A program made the position numbers and the translations under genes. This document shows, in pieces, positions 1 through 6,866 of a stretch of DNA of 7,212 nucleotides. The first letter of the stretch is position 1. Every line of letters begins with the position of its first letter. The notes under the pieces are model-generated. The model was given only the letters and a program-made list of their open reading frames with translations, had not been told where the DNA came from and searched no databases. Origin of the DNA: Chloroflexota bacterium (lineage in GTDB: Bacteria > Chloroflexota > UBA6077 > JACQUR01); assembly GCA_016210245.1 (NCBI GenBank), contig JACQUR010000385.1:1-7212 (forward strand). Direction: 5' to 3'.

Positions 1-108
1 CCCGCACCCCGGGGCCACAGGCGGGCAGAGACGCCCGCCCCACCGACCTGGCCCGCCCGCCCGCACCCCGGGGCCACAGGCGGGCAGAGACGCCCGCCCC
101 ACCGACCT
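1..108. repeat. Tandem pair of 49-bp GC-rich hairpin repeats
   Basis: Two identical 49-bp copies lie at 1-49 and 60-108 (period 59), separated by a 10-bp GC spacer. Each copy contains a perfect 7-bp stem, GGCGGGC/GCCCGCC, around the loop AGAGAC (stem arms 20-26/33-39 and 79-85/92-98). The first copy touches the window edge, so more copies may lie outside. The unit sits just beyond the stop codon of the response regulator. On the minus strand the hairpins could end or protect the operon transcript, but there is no T-tract, so a classical intrinsic terminator is not supported. An 18-bp part of the unit (7-24 and 66-83) matches 16 of 18 positions at 6939-6956, beyond the other end of the operon, which suggests a dispersed intergenic repeat family. 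That last step is inference. Confidence 0.85.
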
Positions 109-163
109 CAGCCCAAGGGTGCGCCTGGGTGCGCGAGGGAGAGGTGACCACCCGGATCGGGGC
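109..163. other. Short spacer between the response regulator stop and the hairpin repeats
   Basis: This 55-bp stretch follows the end of the response regulator on the minus strand. I see no gene in it. It holds a small direct repeat, GGGTGCGC, at 117-124 and 127-134. No hairpin followed by a T-run is visible, so if transcription of the operon ends here the signal is either the GC hairpins at 1-108 or factor-dependent. Confidence 0.5.
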
Positions 164-865
164 TCAGGAGGTGGCTGCGCGGGCCAGCCAGTAGCCGATG
201 CCGCGCCTGGCGAGCACGTAGCGCGGCCGGGTCGGATCATCCTCGAGCTTGTGGCGCAGCCGCCAGATCGCGGCGTGGAGCAACTCGGTTTCGCCCTCGT
301 ACCCCGGGCCCCAGACCCGCCGAAGCAGCTCCTCGTGGACCAGGACCCGCCCGGCGTTGAGCGCCAGGTGGTGGAGCAGCTTGTACTCGCCCGGGCTCAG
401 GCTCGCCTCGCGCCCGCGCACGGTGACGCGACGCTGCGCGAAATCGATCACCAGCTCGCCGCTGGCGAAGATCGTCGGCGATACCGCCTCCAGGGGCTGG
501 TGGCTGCGCCGCAGCACGGCCTCCACCCGCGCCAGGAGCTCCTCCGCTCCAAAGGGCTTGGTGACGTAGTCGTCAGCGCCAAGCCGCAGTCCGCGCACCT
601 TGTGCGCCTCCTCAGCCCTGGCGGTCAGCACGATGATCGGCACCGATGAATACTCGCGCATGCGGCGGCAGACCTCGTAGCCGTCGAGGTCCGGCAGCAT
701 CAGGTCGAGGATGACCAGGTCGGGTGCCTCGCGCTCCAGGAGGTTGAGCCCGGCCAGGCCGTCCGGCGCGAGCACGACCCGGTAGCCGCGCCGGGTGAGG
801 TTGAGCTCGAGCAGGTCGCGGAACCGTCGCTCGTCGTCGATCACCAGCACACACGGCTTGCTCAC
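164..865 (-). CDS. OmpR/PhoB-family DNA-binding response regulator (KdpE-like)
   Basis: Cytoplasmic response regulator of 233 residues, the usual length for an OmpR/PhoB-type protein. Residues 4-118 form the receiver: the acidic pair D10/D11, the phospho-acceptor D54 in the segment VILDLMLPD, T81 in LTA and K103 in TKPF are all present. Residues 132-228 form the winged-helix DNA-binding domain, with the SPGEYKLLHHLALNAGRVL start and the RRGIGYWL beta-hairpin end. The start chosen is GTG at 865, which puts the methionine directly before SKPCVLVIDDE. An in-frame extension to 1045 lacks receiver homology. The GTG overlaps the TGA of the upstream kinase (shared GTGA, 4 bp) and has GGTGGAG five bases upstream, so translation is likely coupled. 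Context says it is the output of one or both upstream kinases. The winged helix resembles KdpE-type regulators, but no kdp genes are visible, so no symbol is given. Family assignment is sure; targets are unknown. Confidence 0.96.
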   Translation of the reverse strand: MSKPCVLVIDDERRFRDLLELNLTRRGYRVVLAPDGLAGLNLLEREAPDLVILDLMLPDLDGYEVCRRMREYSSVPIIVLTARAEEAHKVRGLRLGADDYVTKPFGAEELLARVEAVLRRSHQPLEAVSPTIFASGELVIDFAQRRVTVRGREASLSPGEYKLLHHLALNAGRVLVHEELLRRVWGPGYEGETELLHAAIWRLRHKLEDDPTRPRYVLARRGIGYWLARAATS

Positions 866-3144
866 ATCGGCTCCACCGTGGCTGAAGTCAACTGCGCCGC
901 ACCAACGGTCGCCCCGCTGGCCCGCAGCTCGGCCGGAGGGGCGCAACCCGAGCGGCCGGCCTCGGTAGGCAAGGTGAAGCAGATCACGGTACCTGGCAGA
1001 GCACCCGGCGGGCGCCCCGGGACCGGGCTTTCGGCCCAGATGCACCCACCGTGCGCGGCGACGATGCCCTTGCAGATCGCCAGACCGAGGCCGCTGCCAC
1101 CGATGTGCCGGGCCCGCGCGGTCTTGCCGCGATGGAAACGCTCGAAGAGCCCGCTCATCTCCTCGGGCGGAATGCCCAGGCCCTCGTCGGCCACGCTCAC
1201 CAGCACTTCTGCCGCGGCGGCCTCCGCCGCGATGGTTACTCGCCCACCCTCGGGAGAGTACTTGATAGCGTTGTCGAGGAGATTGTAGAGCACCTGCTCG
1301 ATGCGGTGCGGGTCGGCGGACACCAGGGGAAGGCCTGCCGTCACCGCGACCTGCACGCGGTGGCCCTGGGCCCGCACCCGCGCCCGCTCGACCGCCGCCC
1401 GAGCGAGGACCTCCAACCGCACCGGCTGCGGCTCAACGCTGAGCGCCCCGGCCCCGATCCTGGACATGTCGAGCAGGTTGTCGACCAGTTCCTGCAGTTC
1501 GTCGCTCGCCTCGACGATGACTTGCAGACAGCGCCGGGTGGTTGCCTCGTCCCGGGGGCCGTCGGGCAGGAGCAAGGTGGAGGCGTAGCCCTTGACGAAG
1601 CTGAGCGGCGTCCGCAGCTCGTGGGACACCGTGGAGAGGAACTCGTCCTTGAGCCGGCTCAACTCCTCCTCCGCCGAGATGTCGCGCAGCACGTGGACCA
1701 CACCGGCCAGCGTGCCGCTATGGTCGTGGATCGCGGAGCGCGCCGTCGCCACCACCACAGCCCGCCCGTCGCGCCGGCGAATTGTCTCCTTGGCCACCGT
1801 CGGGGAAGCTGCCGATGAAGCTCGCAGCAGCGGGCAGTTGTCCGAGCACGCGGTCTTGCCCTGGTCGTCGACCGGCCGCACAACCTCCAGGCAGGGACGC
1901 CCCAGCACCTCCGCGGCGGAGCGGCCGGTCAGCGCCTCCGCGGCGGGGTTGAACGCGGTGACGCGGAGCTGGGCGTCGGTGGTGAACACGGCGTCGGCCA
2001 TCGACCCGACGATCGCCTGATAGCGGCTCTTCTCGACCGCCAGCGCTTCCAGCGCCTGCCGCAGGTGCCGGCGCATGTCGTCGAAGGCCTCGGCCAGCGC
2101 GCGGACCTCGCCCTCGCCAAGGCTCGGCACCGGTGTGGCCAGATCGCCAGCCGCGATGCGACGGCTGGCAGTGGTGAGAGCTTGAACGGGGCGGGCCACG
2201 CTGCGCGTGGTCACCCAGACGAGGAAGAGCGCGATCACGAGCGAGAGGCCACCAACTATCGCCGTGAGCCAGAGCCAGCGGTGGGCCAGAGCCAGGAACT
2301 CGGCCTCGGAGCCGCCGAGCAGCAGACCCCAGGGGGCATGCACCAGGGGCACGAAGGCCATGACGTGCCGCTGGCCCCGCTCGGCAGCATCCTCGTCGCC
2401 TATCGGGCCGGTGGTGCCCACGTCGCTGGCTCGGCGCTCGAGCAGCGGACGGTAGAACTCCGGATGTTCGCCGGGCTCGAGCACGCGGCTCGGCTCCGAG
2501 GAGACGATGACCCGGCCCACCTGGTCGACCAGTTCGGCGTGGCCGGTCTGGCCGAGTTGGCGCGCGGCGGCCACGAGATCGTGCAGCGCCCGATGGTTCG
2601 GGTCGATGGCCGCGCCGAGCACGCCCACGGGCACACCATCCGGGCCGATGACGGGAACCGCGAGGACAGCCGTCGGGTTGCCGGTAGCGCCCATGGTGTG
2701 GACACCAGAGACGTAACGCGCGCCGGTCGCCAGCGGCGCGCGCACGTGCGGATAGGACGACAGGTCCGCACCCAGCTCGGCCAACTCGGCGGGTTCGGCC
2801 CAGCGAAGACGGCCCGTCCGATCGGTCAGGAACACGCTGGTGACGAACGGCTCCGGCTGCCGCAACAGGTCTCGCAGGAGGTGCTGCTGGCTCCCAAGGT
2901 CATCCGTGGCATCGGCAGCCAGGGCAGCGGCCGTTTCCAACTGCCTGAACTGCTCCTCGATCTCGCTGTCGAGGAACGAGACGGTGAGCTGAGCGATGAC
3001 GAGCCGTTCATCGGCGGTCTGCCGGGCGTGGTCGTCCGCCAGCAGCGCCCCGAGCAGGCCGAAGAGCCCGAACATCAGGAGCAATCCGACCAGGACGAGG
3101 AGCCCGATTTTCCGTTGCAGCGGCATGTCGAGCAAACCTGGCAT
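862..3144 (-). CDS. Membrane sensor histidine kinase (dCache-HAMP-PAS-HisKA-HATPase_c)
   Basis: Inner-membrane sensor kinase of 760 residues. In order: TM1 about 12-35; an extracytoplasmic dCache-like sensor about 36-287, with paired beta-strand motifs such as FLTDRTGR and ELVDQVGRVIVSS; TM2 about 290-312; HAMP about 313-367; PAS about 373-492; HisKA about 496-562 with the phospho-acceptor H508 in STVSHELRTPL; and HATPase_c about 605-727 with N-box NLLDNAIKYS (621-630), G1 DEGLGIP (653-659), F-box FERF (667-670) and G2 GGSGLGL (682-688). All catalytic motifs are intact. The PAS carries C418, C433 and C437, unusual and possibly functional. A tail of about 30 residues rich in Ala, Gly and Ser follows the ATPase domain. 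ATG 3144 was chosen because GAGGG sits seven bases upstream and TM1 follows at once; M7 (ATG 3126) is the alternative. The open frame continues upstream to 3576, but only as a shadow of the preceding gene. The gene starts 10 bp after the upstream kinase and overlaps the regulator by 4 bp. The ligand is unknown. Confidence 0.95.
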   Translation of the reverse strand: MPGLLDMPLQRKIGLLVLVGLLLMFGLFGLLGALLADDHARQTADERLVIAQLTVSFLDSEIEEQFRQLETAAALAADATDDLGSQQHLLRDLLRQPEPFVTSVFLTDRTGRLRWAEPAELAELGADLSSYPHVRAPLATGARYVSGVHTMGATGNPTAVLAVPVIGPDGVPVGVLGAAIDPNHRALHDLVAAARQLGQTGHAELVDQVGRVIVSSEPSRVLEPGEHPEFYRPLLERRASDVGTTGPIGDEDAAERGQRHVMAFVPLVHAPWGLLLGGSEAEFLALAHRWLWLTAIVGGLSLVIALFLVWVTTRSVARPVQALTTASRRIAAGDLATPVPSLGEGEVRALAEAFDDMRRHLRQALEALAVEKSRYQAIVGSMADAVFTTDAQLRVTAFNPAAEALTGRSAAEVLGRPCLEVVRPVDDQGKTACSDNCPLLRASSAASPTVAKETIRRRDGRAVVVATARSAIHDHSGTLAGVVHVLRDISAEEELSRLKDEFLSTVSHELRTPLSFVKGYASTLLLPDGPRDEATTRRCLQVIVEASDELQELVDNLLDMSRIGAGALSVEPQPVRLEVLARAAVERARVRAQGHRVQVAVTAGLPLVSADPHRIEQVLYNLLDNAIKYSPEGGRVTIAAEAAAAEVLVSVADEGLGIPPEEMSGLFERFHRGKTARARHIGGSGLGLAICKGIVAAHGGCIWAESPVPGRPPGALPGTVICFTLPTEAGRSGCAPPAELRASGATVGAAQLTSATVEPM
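871..877 (-). promoter_or_regulatory. Ribosome binding site of the response regulator
   Basis: Minus-strand GGTGGAG lies inside the last codons of the upstream kinase, five bases before the GTG at 865. It supports GTG 865 as the true start over longer in-frame readings, and it fits translational coupling through the GTGA overlap. Confidence 0.7.
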
Positions 3145-3151
3145 GGCTTGG

Positions 3152-3156
3152 CCCTC
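3152..3156 (-). promoter_or_regulatory. Ribosome binding site of the dCache-PAS kinase, overlapping the upstream stop codon
   Basis: Minus-strand GAGGG lies seven bases before ATG 3144 and shares bases with the TGA (3157-3155) of the upstream kinase, in the string GGAGGGTGAGGG. Ribosomes finishing the first kinase would stop on top of this site, which fits translational coupling. A second GGAGG at 3163-3159 is 14 bases from the ATG and probably too far to be the main site. Confidence 0.65.
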
Positions 3157-6100
3157 ACCCTCCCGCTCGCCCAAGATCGTCGGCCAGCGGCAGGCGCAGG
3201 GTGAAGGTACTGCCCACGCCCTCCTGGCTCTCGACCCCGATACACCCGCCGTGCTGCTCGACGATCTGGCGCACCCCCGCCAGCCCCAGACCCGTGCCGG
3301 GGATCCGCCCGGCCACGTTGCCGCCTCGCTGGAACCGCTCGAACACTCGATCCAGGTCCGCCCGTGGGATTCCCAGCCCCTGGTCCCGCACCGCCACCAG
3401 CGCCCAGGCTTCTGCCTTGCCCTCCTCCACGGACCCAGCCTCTTCCCGCGCGATCCGCACCGCGATCTCCCCCCCTTCGGGGCTGTACTTGATGGCATTG
3501 CTGAGCAGGTTGCCCAGCACCCGCTCCAGCCGGGCCGCATCCCAGAGCCCCGTCGCTTCCGCCACTGTGGTCTCAACCCGCAGCCGGTGGCGCTGGGTCA
3601 CCTGCTGGTGCTCGGCGACCGCCTGGCGGACCAGCGCCACGAGGTCGGTGGGGCGGCGGTCGAGCGCCAGCGGCCGGCCCGTCTGCTGGGAGGCCACGTC
3701 CAGCAACTCGTTGATCAACGCGGTCATCTTCCGCGCGCCGGCGTCGATCTTCCCCAGCCCATCGGCCAGTCCCTCCATGCTCGCCCGGCCGGCGCGCCGC
3801 TGCAGCAACTGGACGTGGCCCTTGATGATCGTCAGCGGGTTCTTGAGGTCGTGGGTGACCGCGGCCAGGAACTCGTCGCGGGTGCGCAGCGCCTGCTGGA
3901 CCTCCTGGTAGAGGCGCGCGTTGTCGATGGCCAGGGCGCAGCGGTGGGCGAGGTCCTCGGCCAGGGCCAGGTCGGCCGGGCCATAACGGCGGTGAGAATC
4001 GGAGGCGAAGCTGATCACCCCGAGCGTCCGCCCGCGCGTCACCAGCGGCGCCACCAGGAAGGACTTCGACCCCAGCTCCTGGGCCAGCCTGAGGTGTTCG
4101 GCGTCCTGGGCGATGGTTTCCAGCAGCGGGTCGGAGAATTCGGGGATCAGCTCCGGCTGGCCGGTGCGCAGCACCCGCGCGACCGGGTGCGGCCCGTTGG
4201 AGTCGGGTGGGTAGCAACGCCGCAGCTCGCGCAGCAGCTCCTCCCGCGCCGGGTTGGCGTGGGCCACGGCCACGAGGCCCAGCGATCCATCTGCTCGGAC
4301 CAGGTCGACCATGCAGTAGTCGGCGAGGGAGGGCACTGCCAGGCGAGCGACGGTAGCCAGCGTGGCCTCGTAGTCGAGCGAGCCGGTGACCGCGTTGCTC
4401 GCCTCGGCCAGGAAGGCCAGGCGGCGCTGCGCCGCCTCGGCCTCGGCCCGTCGGCGCTCCGATTCGGCGTGCAGCCGGGCTGCCTCCAGGGCCGGCCCCG
4501 CCTGGGCGGCGAAGAGGGCCAGGAGTTGCACCTGCTCCGGCTCGAACCGGCGCGGGACGCCACTGCGGACCCCCAGGGCGCCCAGGGCGCGGTCGCTGAC
4601 CAGCAGCGGCACGGCCACAGTGCTGCGGATGCCGCCCGCGACGCCCCAGGAGGTGGCGTGCTCCCAGGCCGCGTAGTCCTCCACCACGACCGGCTCGGCG
4701 CGCTGGAAGGCGACGCCCGAAACCCCCTGGCCCGGGCGGAGCTTCCGGTCGAGCGCGGCCAGGCCAGGGTCGTTCTCGCCGAGCGGGCGGAGGATGCCCG
4801 CCTCCGCGTCCCACCAGAAGAGGCCGGCGGAGTCCGCACCGAGCAAATCGCGGGCGTAGTCGACGACCAGCCCCGCGAGCGTAGCGGGGGCGAGCACCCC
4901 GCTGGTGGCCACCGCCACCTCGTGCAGGGCGGTGAGCGTGCGGGCGCGGGCCCGGACCTCCTGCTCCGCCCGCTCGCGCTCGGCCGTTCGCGCGGCCAGG
5001 CGGTCGCGCATCTCGCTGAAGGCGGTGGACAGGTAAGCGATCTCGGTGACGTGGCTCTTGGGCAGCGGGGTGATGCGATAGTCGGCCGCCAGGTCACCCG
5101 CGGCCCTGGCCAGGCTCCTGAGCGGCGCTACCAGCCAGCCCGCAGCAACCACGCCAAAGGCCGCCGCAACAACCATGGCCAGCAACAGCAGCCCGAAATG
5201 CAGGTCCCGCTGAGCGCGACTGCTGGCCAGCGCGGCGGCGGCGGGTTGCTCGGCCACGACGCCCCAGCCCAGCCCCGGCACGCGGGCGTAGCCGGCGAGC
5301 CATGCGCCGGCCTGGCCGCCATAGGCGAGCGCACCGGCGCGGCCAGGCCCGGCGAGCAGCGCCGCGACCGGCGGCGCCGCGGCGAGGTCGGCGAAGGAGG
5401 CCACGAGCCCGGCCTCCGGATGGGCAATGACGCGCCCGCTGGCATCGACCAGGTACAGCCGCATGTCCTCGCGGTCGCTGCCGGCGGTGAGCAGGTCGAC
5501 CAACCGCTCGGATTCGAGCACGCCCGCCACGAGGCCGGCAAACCGGCCATCAGGGGCGTGGGCGGGCGCTCCAAAGGCGAAGACCGGGCGGCCGATGAGC
5601 GGCCCGATCAGGATATCCAGTGCGGGCTCGCCGGTGCGGCGCGCATCCTGGAACGCCCGGAACTCGGCGCCGGAGATCAGGGGACGGTCGTCGCTGCGGA
5701 CGAAGGGCCGGCCGTCGGCGTCGAAGGTGGACAGGACGACGAAGGCGGGGTAGGCACGGTGGACCGCGCCCAGGCGAGCCCGCTGCGCGTCCGGCGCCAG
5801 GTCGAGCAAGCCGGGCTGAGCGGCCAGGGCGGCCACGGCGGCGCGGTGGAAGGCGACGTAGTCGGCCACAGACTGGGCCAGCACGGTGGCCATGCCCTGC
5901 TGGACGCTCAGCGTCTCGGCCGTGATGGAGCGTTCCGCTTGCCCCTCCCCCAGGGCCACCCCCACGATGAGCGGCAGGGCGACGGCCACGGCCAGGGCCA
6001 GAGCCAGCCGCGTCTTGAGGGAGGACAGGTCGACGAAGCGCAGACGGGAGCGCAGCCAGGGCAGCAGCAGGAGCACCGTCCCGAAGCCACCGTGGGAGGT

Positions 6101-6814
6101 GATGCCGATCCAGGCCCGGGAGGGCAGGGGCACGGCCACGAGAAAGGCGAACAGGGCACTGGCGAGGAGCAGGTGCGCGGCCCAGAAGGCCACCCGTGGT
6201 GGGGAGGGGTGGAGGTGGGCCGCGACGAGCCCCAGCCCGGTGCCGAGGTACGCTACCCCGAACCAGGGCAGGTAGGGGCGGGCCAGGTCATAGACCGAGG
6301 CGCTGAGCTGTTCGGGCAGGGTGAGGATCACCAGGCCGCTCAGGGCCGTGCCCGCCCCCATCAGCAGAGCGAACAGGTCGCCGCCGGCCCCGGGGCGGTC
6401 CAGCCGGCTCCGGGGCAGGAACGGGGCCAGCGCCGTTCCCAGGCCCAGGACCAGGTGGGTCGACGCCCCGGTCCAGGTGCCTGTGGCCAGGAAACCGTAG
6501 GCCAGCACCCCCTGCACAGCGCCAGCGAAGAGGTGCGCGGTGACTTCGAGCGTGCGCTGCGGCGCGAGGACGGAAACGCACAGCAGCCCGACTCCCGCCA
6601 GCAGGAAGGCGGCCCCCCACCAGGGCAAGTACGGTTGGAACGCGGCGTAGTGCGGCGCTTCGAACTGGTGCGGCGCCACCAGCATCAGCGCCCCGATGGC
6701 GGCGCTGAAGCCGCCCATGGCCCACCTGAGGCTGCCACAGCCCAGCGCCCACACAGATCCGTTCCTCCGGGCCGACACGAGGCGGCTCGTGCTCGCTGGC
6801 CTCAGGCCCTCCAT
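3155..6814 (-). CDS. Large multi-input sensor histidine kinase (duplicated 8-TM module, dCache, HAMP, GAF, GAF, HisKA, HATPase_c)
   Basis: Membrane histidine kinase of 1219 residues, far longer than a typical 400-600-residue kinase. In order: an eight-helix membrane module made of two tandem repeats (33-138 and 149-258); TM9 about 269-289; an extracytoplasmic dCache-like sensor about 292-536, including the strand motif YLVDASGRVIAHPEAG (454-469); TM10 about 540-563; HAMP about 560-612; GAF1 about 625-778; a charged linker about 780-800; GAF2 about 805-968; HisKA about 976-1041 with H988 in AVTHDLKNPL; and HATPase_c about 1088-1210 with N-box NLLSNAIKYS (1102-1111), G1 DQGLGIP (1144-1150), FERF (1158-1161) and G2 GTGLGL (1173-1178). 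Positive residues before TM1, after TM4 and after TM8 fit an N-in, even-helix topology, leaving dCache outside and the kinase inside. Start ATG 6814 has AGGAGG six bases upstream; an in-frame GTG at 6865 lacks a ribosome site. It is first in the operon. No receiver domain is fused. Kinase identity is certain; signals are unknown. Confidence 0.96.
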   Translation of the reverse strand: MEGLRPASTSRLVSARRNGSVWALGCGSLRWAMGGFSAAIGALMLVAPHQFEAPHYAAFQPYLPWWGAAFLLAGVGLLCVSVLAPQRTLEVTAHLFAGAVQGVLAYGFLATGTWTGASTHLVLGLGTALAPFLPRSRLDRPGAGGDLFALLMGAGTALSGLVILTLPEQLSASVYDLARPYLPWFGVAYLGTGLGLVAAHLHPSPPRVAFWAAHLLLASALFAFLVAVPLPSRAWIGITSHGGFGTVLLLLPWLRSRLRFVDLSSLKTRLALALAVAVALPLIVGVALGEGQAERSITAETLSVQQGMATVLAQSVADYVAFHRAAVAALAAQPGLLDLAPDAQRARLGAVHRAYPAFVVLSTFDADGRPFVRSDDRPLISGAEFRAFQDARRTGEPALDILIGPLIGRPVFAFGAPAHAPDGRFAGLVAGVLESERLVDLLTAGSDREDMRLYLVDASGRVIAHPEAGLVASFADLAAAPPVAALLAGPGRAGALAYGGQAGAWLAGYARVPGLGWGVVAEQPAAAALASSRAQRDLHFGLLLLAMVVAAAFGVVAAGWLVAPLRSLARAAGDLAADYRITPLPKSHVTEIAYLSTAFSEMRDRLAARTAERERAEQEVRARARTLTALHEVAVATSGVLAPATLAGLVVDYARDLLGADSAGLFWWDAEAGILRPLGENDPGLAALDRKLRPGQGVSGVAFQRAEPVVVEDYAAWEHATSWGVAGGIRSTVAVPLLVSDRALGALGVRSGVPRRFEPEQVQLLALFAAQAGPALEAARLHAESERRRAEAEAAQRRLAFLAEASNAVTGSLDYEATLATVARLAVPSLADYCMVDLVRADGSLGLVAVAHANPAREELLRELRRCYPPDSNGPHPVARVLRTGQPELIPEFSDPLLETIAQDAEHLRLAQELGSKSFLVAPLVTRGRTLGVISFASDSHRRYGPADLALAEDLAHRCALAIDNARLYQEVQQALRTRDEFLAAVTHDLKNPLTIIKGHVQLLQRRAGRASMEGLADGLGKIDAGARKMTALINELLDVASQQTGRPLALDRRPTDLVALVRQAVAEHQQVTQRHRLRVETTVAEATGLWDAARLERVLGNLLSNAIKYSPEGGEIAVRIAREEAGSVEEGKAEAWALVAVRDQGLGIPRADLDRVFERFQRGGNVAGRIPGTGLGLAGVRQIVEQHGGCIGVESQEGVGSTFTLRLPLADDLGRAGG
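6041..6718 (-). other. Internally duplicated eight-helix N-terminal membrane module of the large kinase
   Basis: Residues 33-138 (6718-6401) and 149-258 (6370-6041) of the large kinase align as two tandem copies. PYLPWWG (61-67) matches PYLPWFG (180-186), with 11 of 20 residues identical from that point. AHL (93-95) matches AHL (213-215). The ends match as G-x-GT-x-L ... RSRL (124-138 and 243-258). Each copy holds about four hydrophobic helices, an even number, so both copies would sit in the membrane with the same orientation. I do not recognise the module as MASE, MHYT, 7TMR or another named sensor family. A role in sensing a membrane or lipid-soluble signal is inference only. Confidence 0.75.
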
Positions 6815-6820
6815 GGTGCG

Positions 6821-6826
6821 CCTCCT
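6821..6826 (-). promoter_or_regulatory. Strong ribosome binding site of the large kinase
   Basis: Minus-strand AGGAGG lies six bases before ATG 6814. It is a near-consensus Shine-Dalgarno and decides the start in favour of ATG 6814 rather than the in-frame GTG at 6865 or the internal ATG at residue 33, which lies at the start of TM1. Confidence 0.85.
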
Positions 6827-6838
6827 GCCATCCGCCCC

Positions 6839-6847
6839 ATTATCGCA
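6839..6847 (-). promoter_or_regulatory. Candidate extended -10 promoter for the kinase-regulator operon
   Basis: Minus-strand TGCGATAAT matches the extended -10 form TGnTATAAT at all but one position, the first T of the hexamer. It is a rare AT-rich patch in this GC-rich DNA. Transcription would start near 6832-6830, leaving a short leader that still contains the AGGAGG site. No convincing -35 hexamer is present 17 bp upstream, which extended -10 promoters can tolerate. The call rests on pattern only. Confidence 0.4.
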
Positions 6848-6866
6848 CGATCGGCAGAAGCACACT

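Noticed and set aside
1..108. CRISPR array
   Set aside because: Only two repeats, a 10-bp low-complexity spacer and no leader or cas genes; the unit is an intergenic hairpin repeat instead.
1..163. Classical Rho-independent terminator after the response regulator
   Set aside because: The GC hairpins are present, but no T-run follows the stem on the minus strand.
119..649. Plus-strand open frame of 176 codons opposite the response regulator
   Set aside because: It lies antisense to a clear response regulator, has no recognisable domain and is Arg/Pro/Gly-rich, as expected for a shadow frame in high-GC DNA.
164..865. Naming the regulator kdpE
   Set aside because: The winged helix resembles KdpE-type regulators, but there are no kdp potassium-transport genes and neither kinase has the KdpD N-terminal or Usp domains.
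866..1045. N-terminal extension of the response regulator to 293 residues
   Set aside because: The additional 60 residues overlap the kinase gene and lack receiver features. The GTG at 865 gives a standard receiver start and a coupled overlap.
1051..1818. Plus-strand open frame of 255 codons
   Set aside because: Antisense to the kinase catalytic core, with no domain or convincing ribosome site; treated as a shadow.
2065..3204. Plus-strand open frame of 379 codons opposite the dCache-PAS kinase
   Set aside because: Despite its length it is antisense to a well-supported kinase, its translation is low-complexity His/Arg/Glu-rich, and no motif is visible. Long antisense frames are common at this GC content.
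862..3576. Kinase frame extended upstream to give a 904-residue protein
   Set aside because: The extra 144 residues overlap the catalytic end of the upstream kinase out of frame, are Arg/Trp/Ser-rich and unrelated to any domain. The ATG at 3144 has a ribosome site and leads straight into TM1.
6815..6865. Earlier GTG start of the large kinase at 6865
   Set aside because: It has no Shine-Dalgarno and would start upstream of the likely promoter; ATG 6814 has AGGAGG six bases away.
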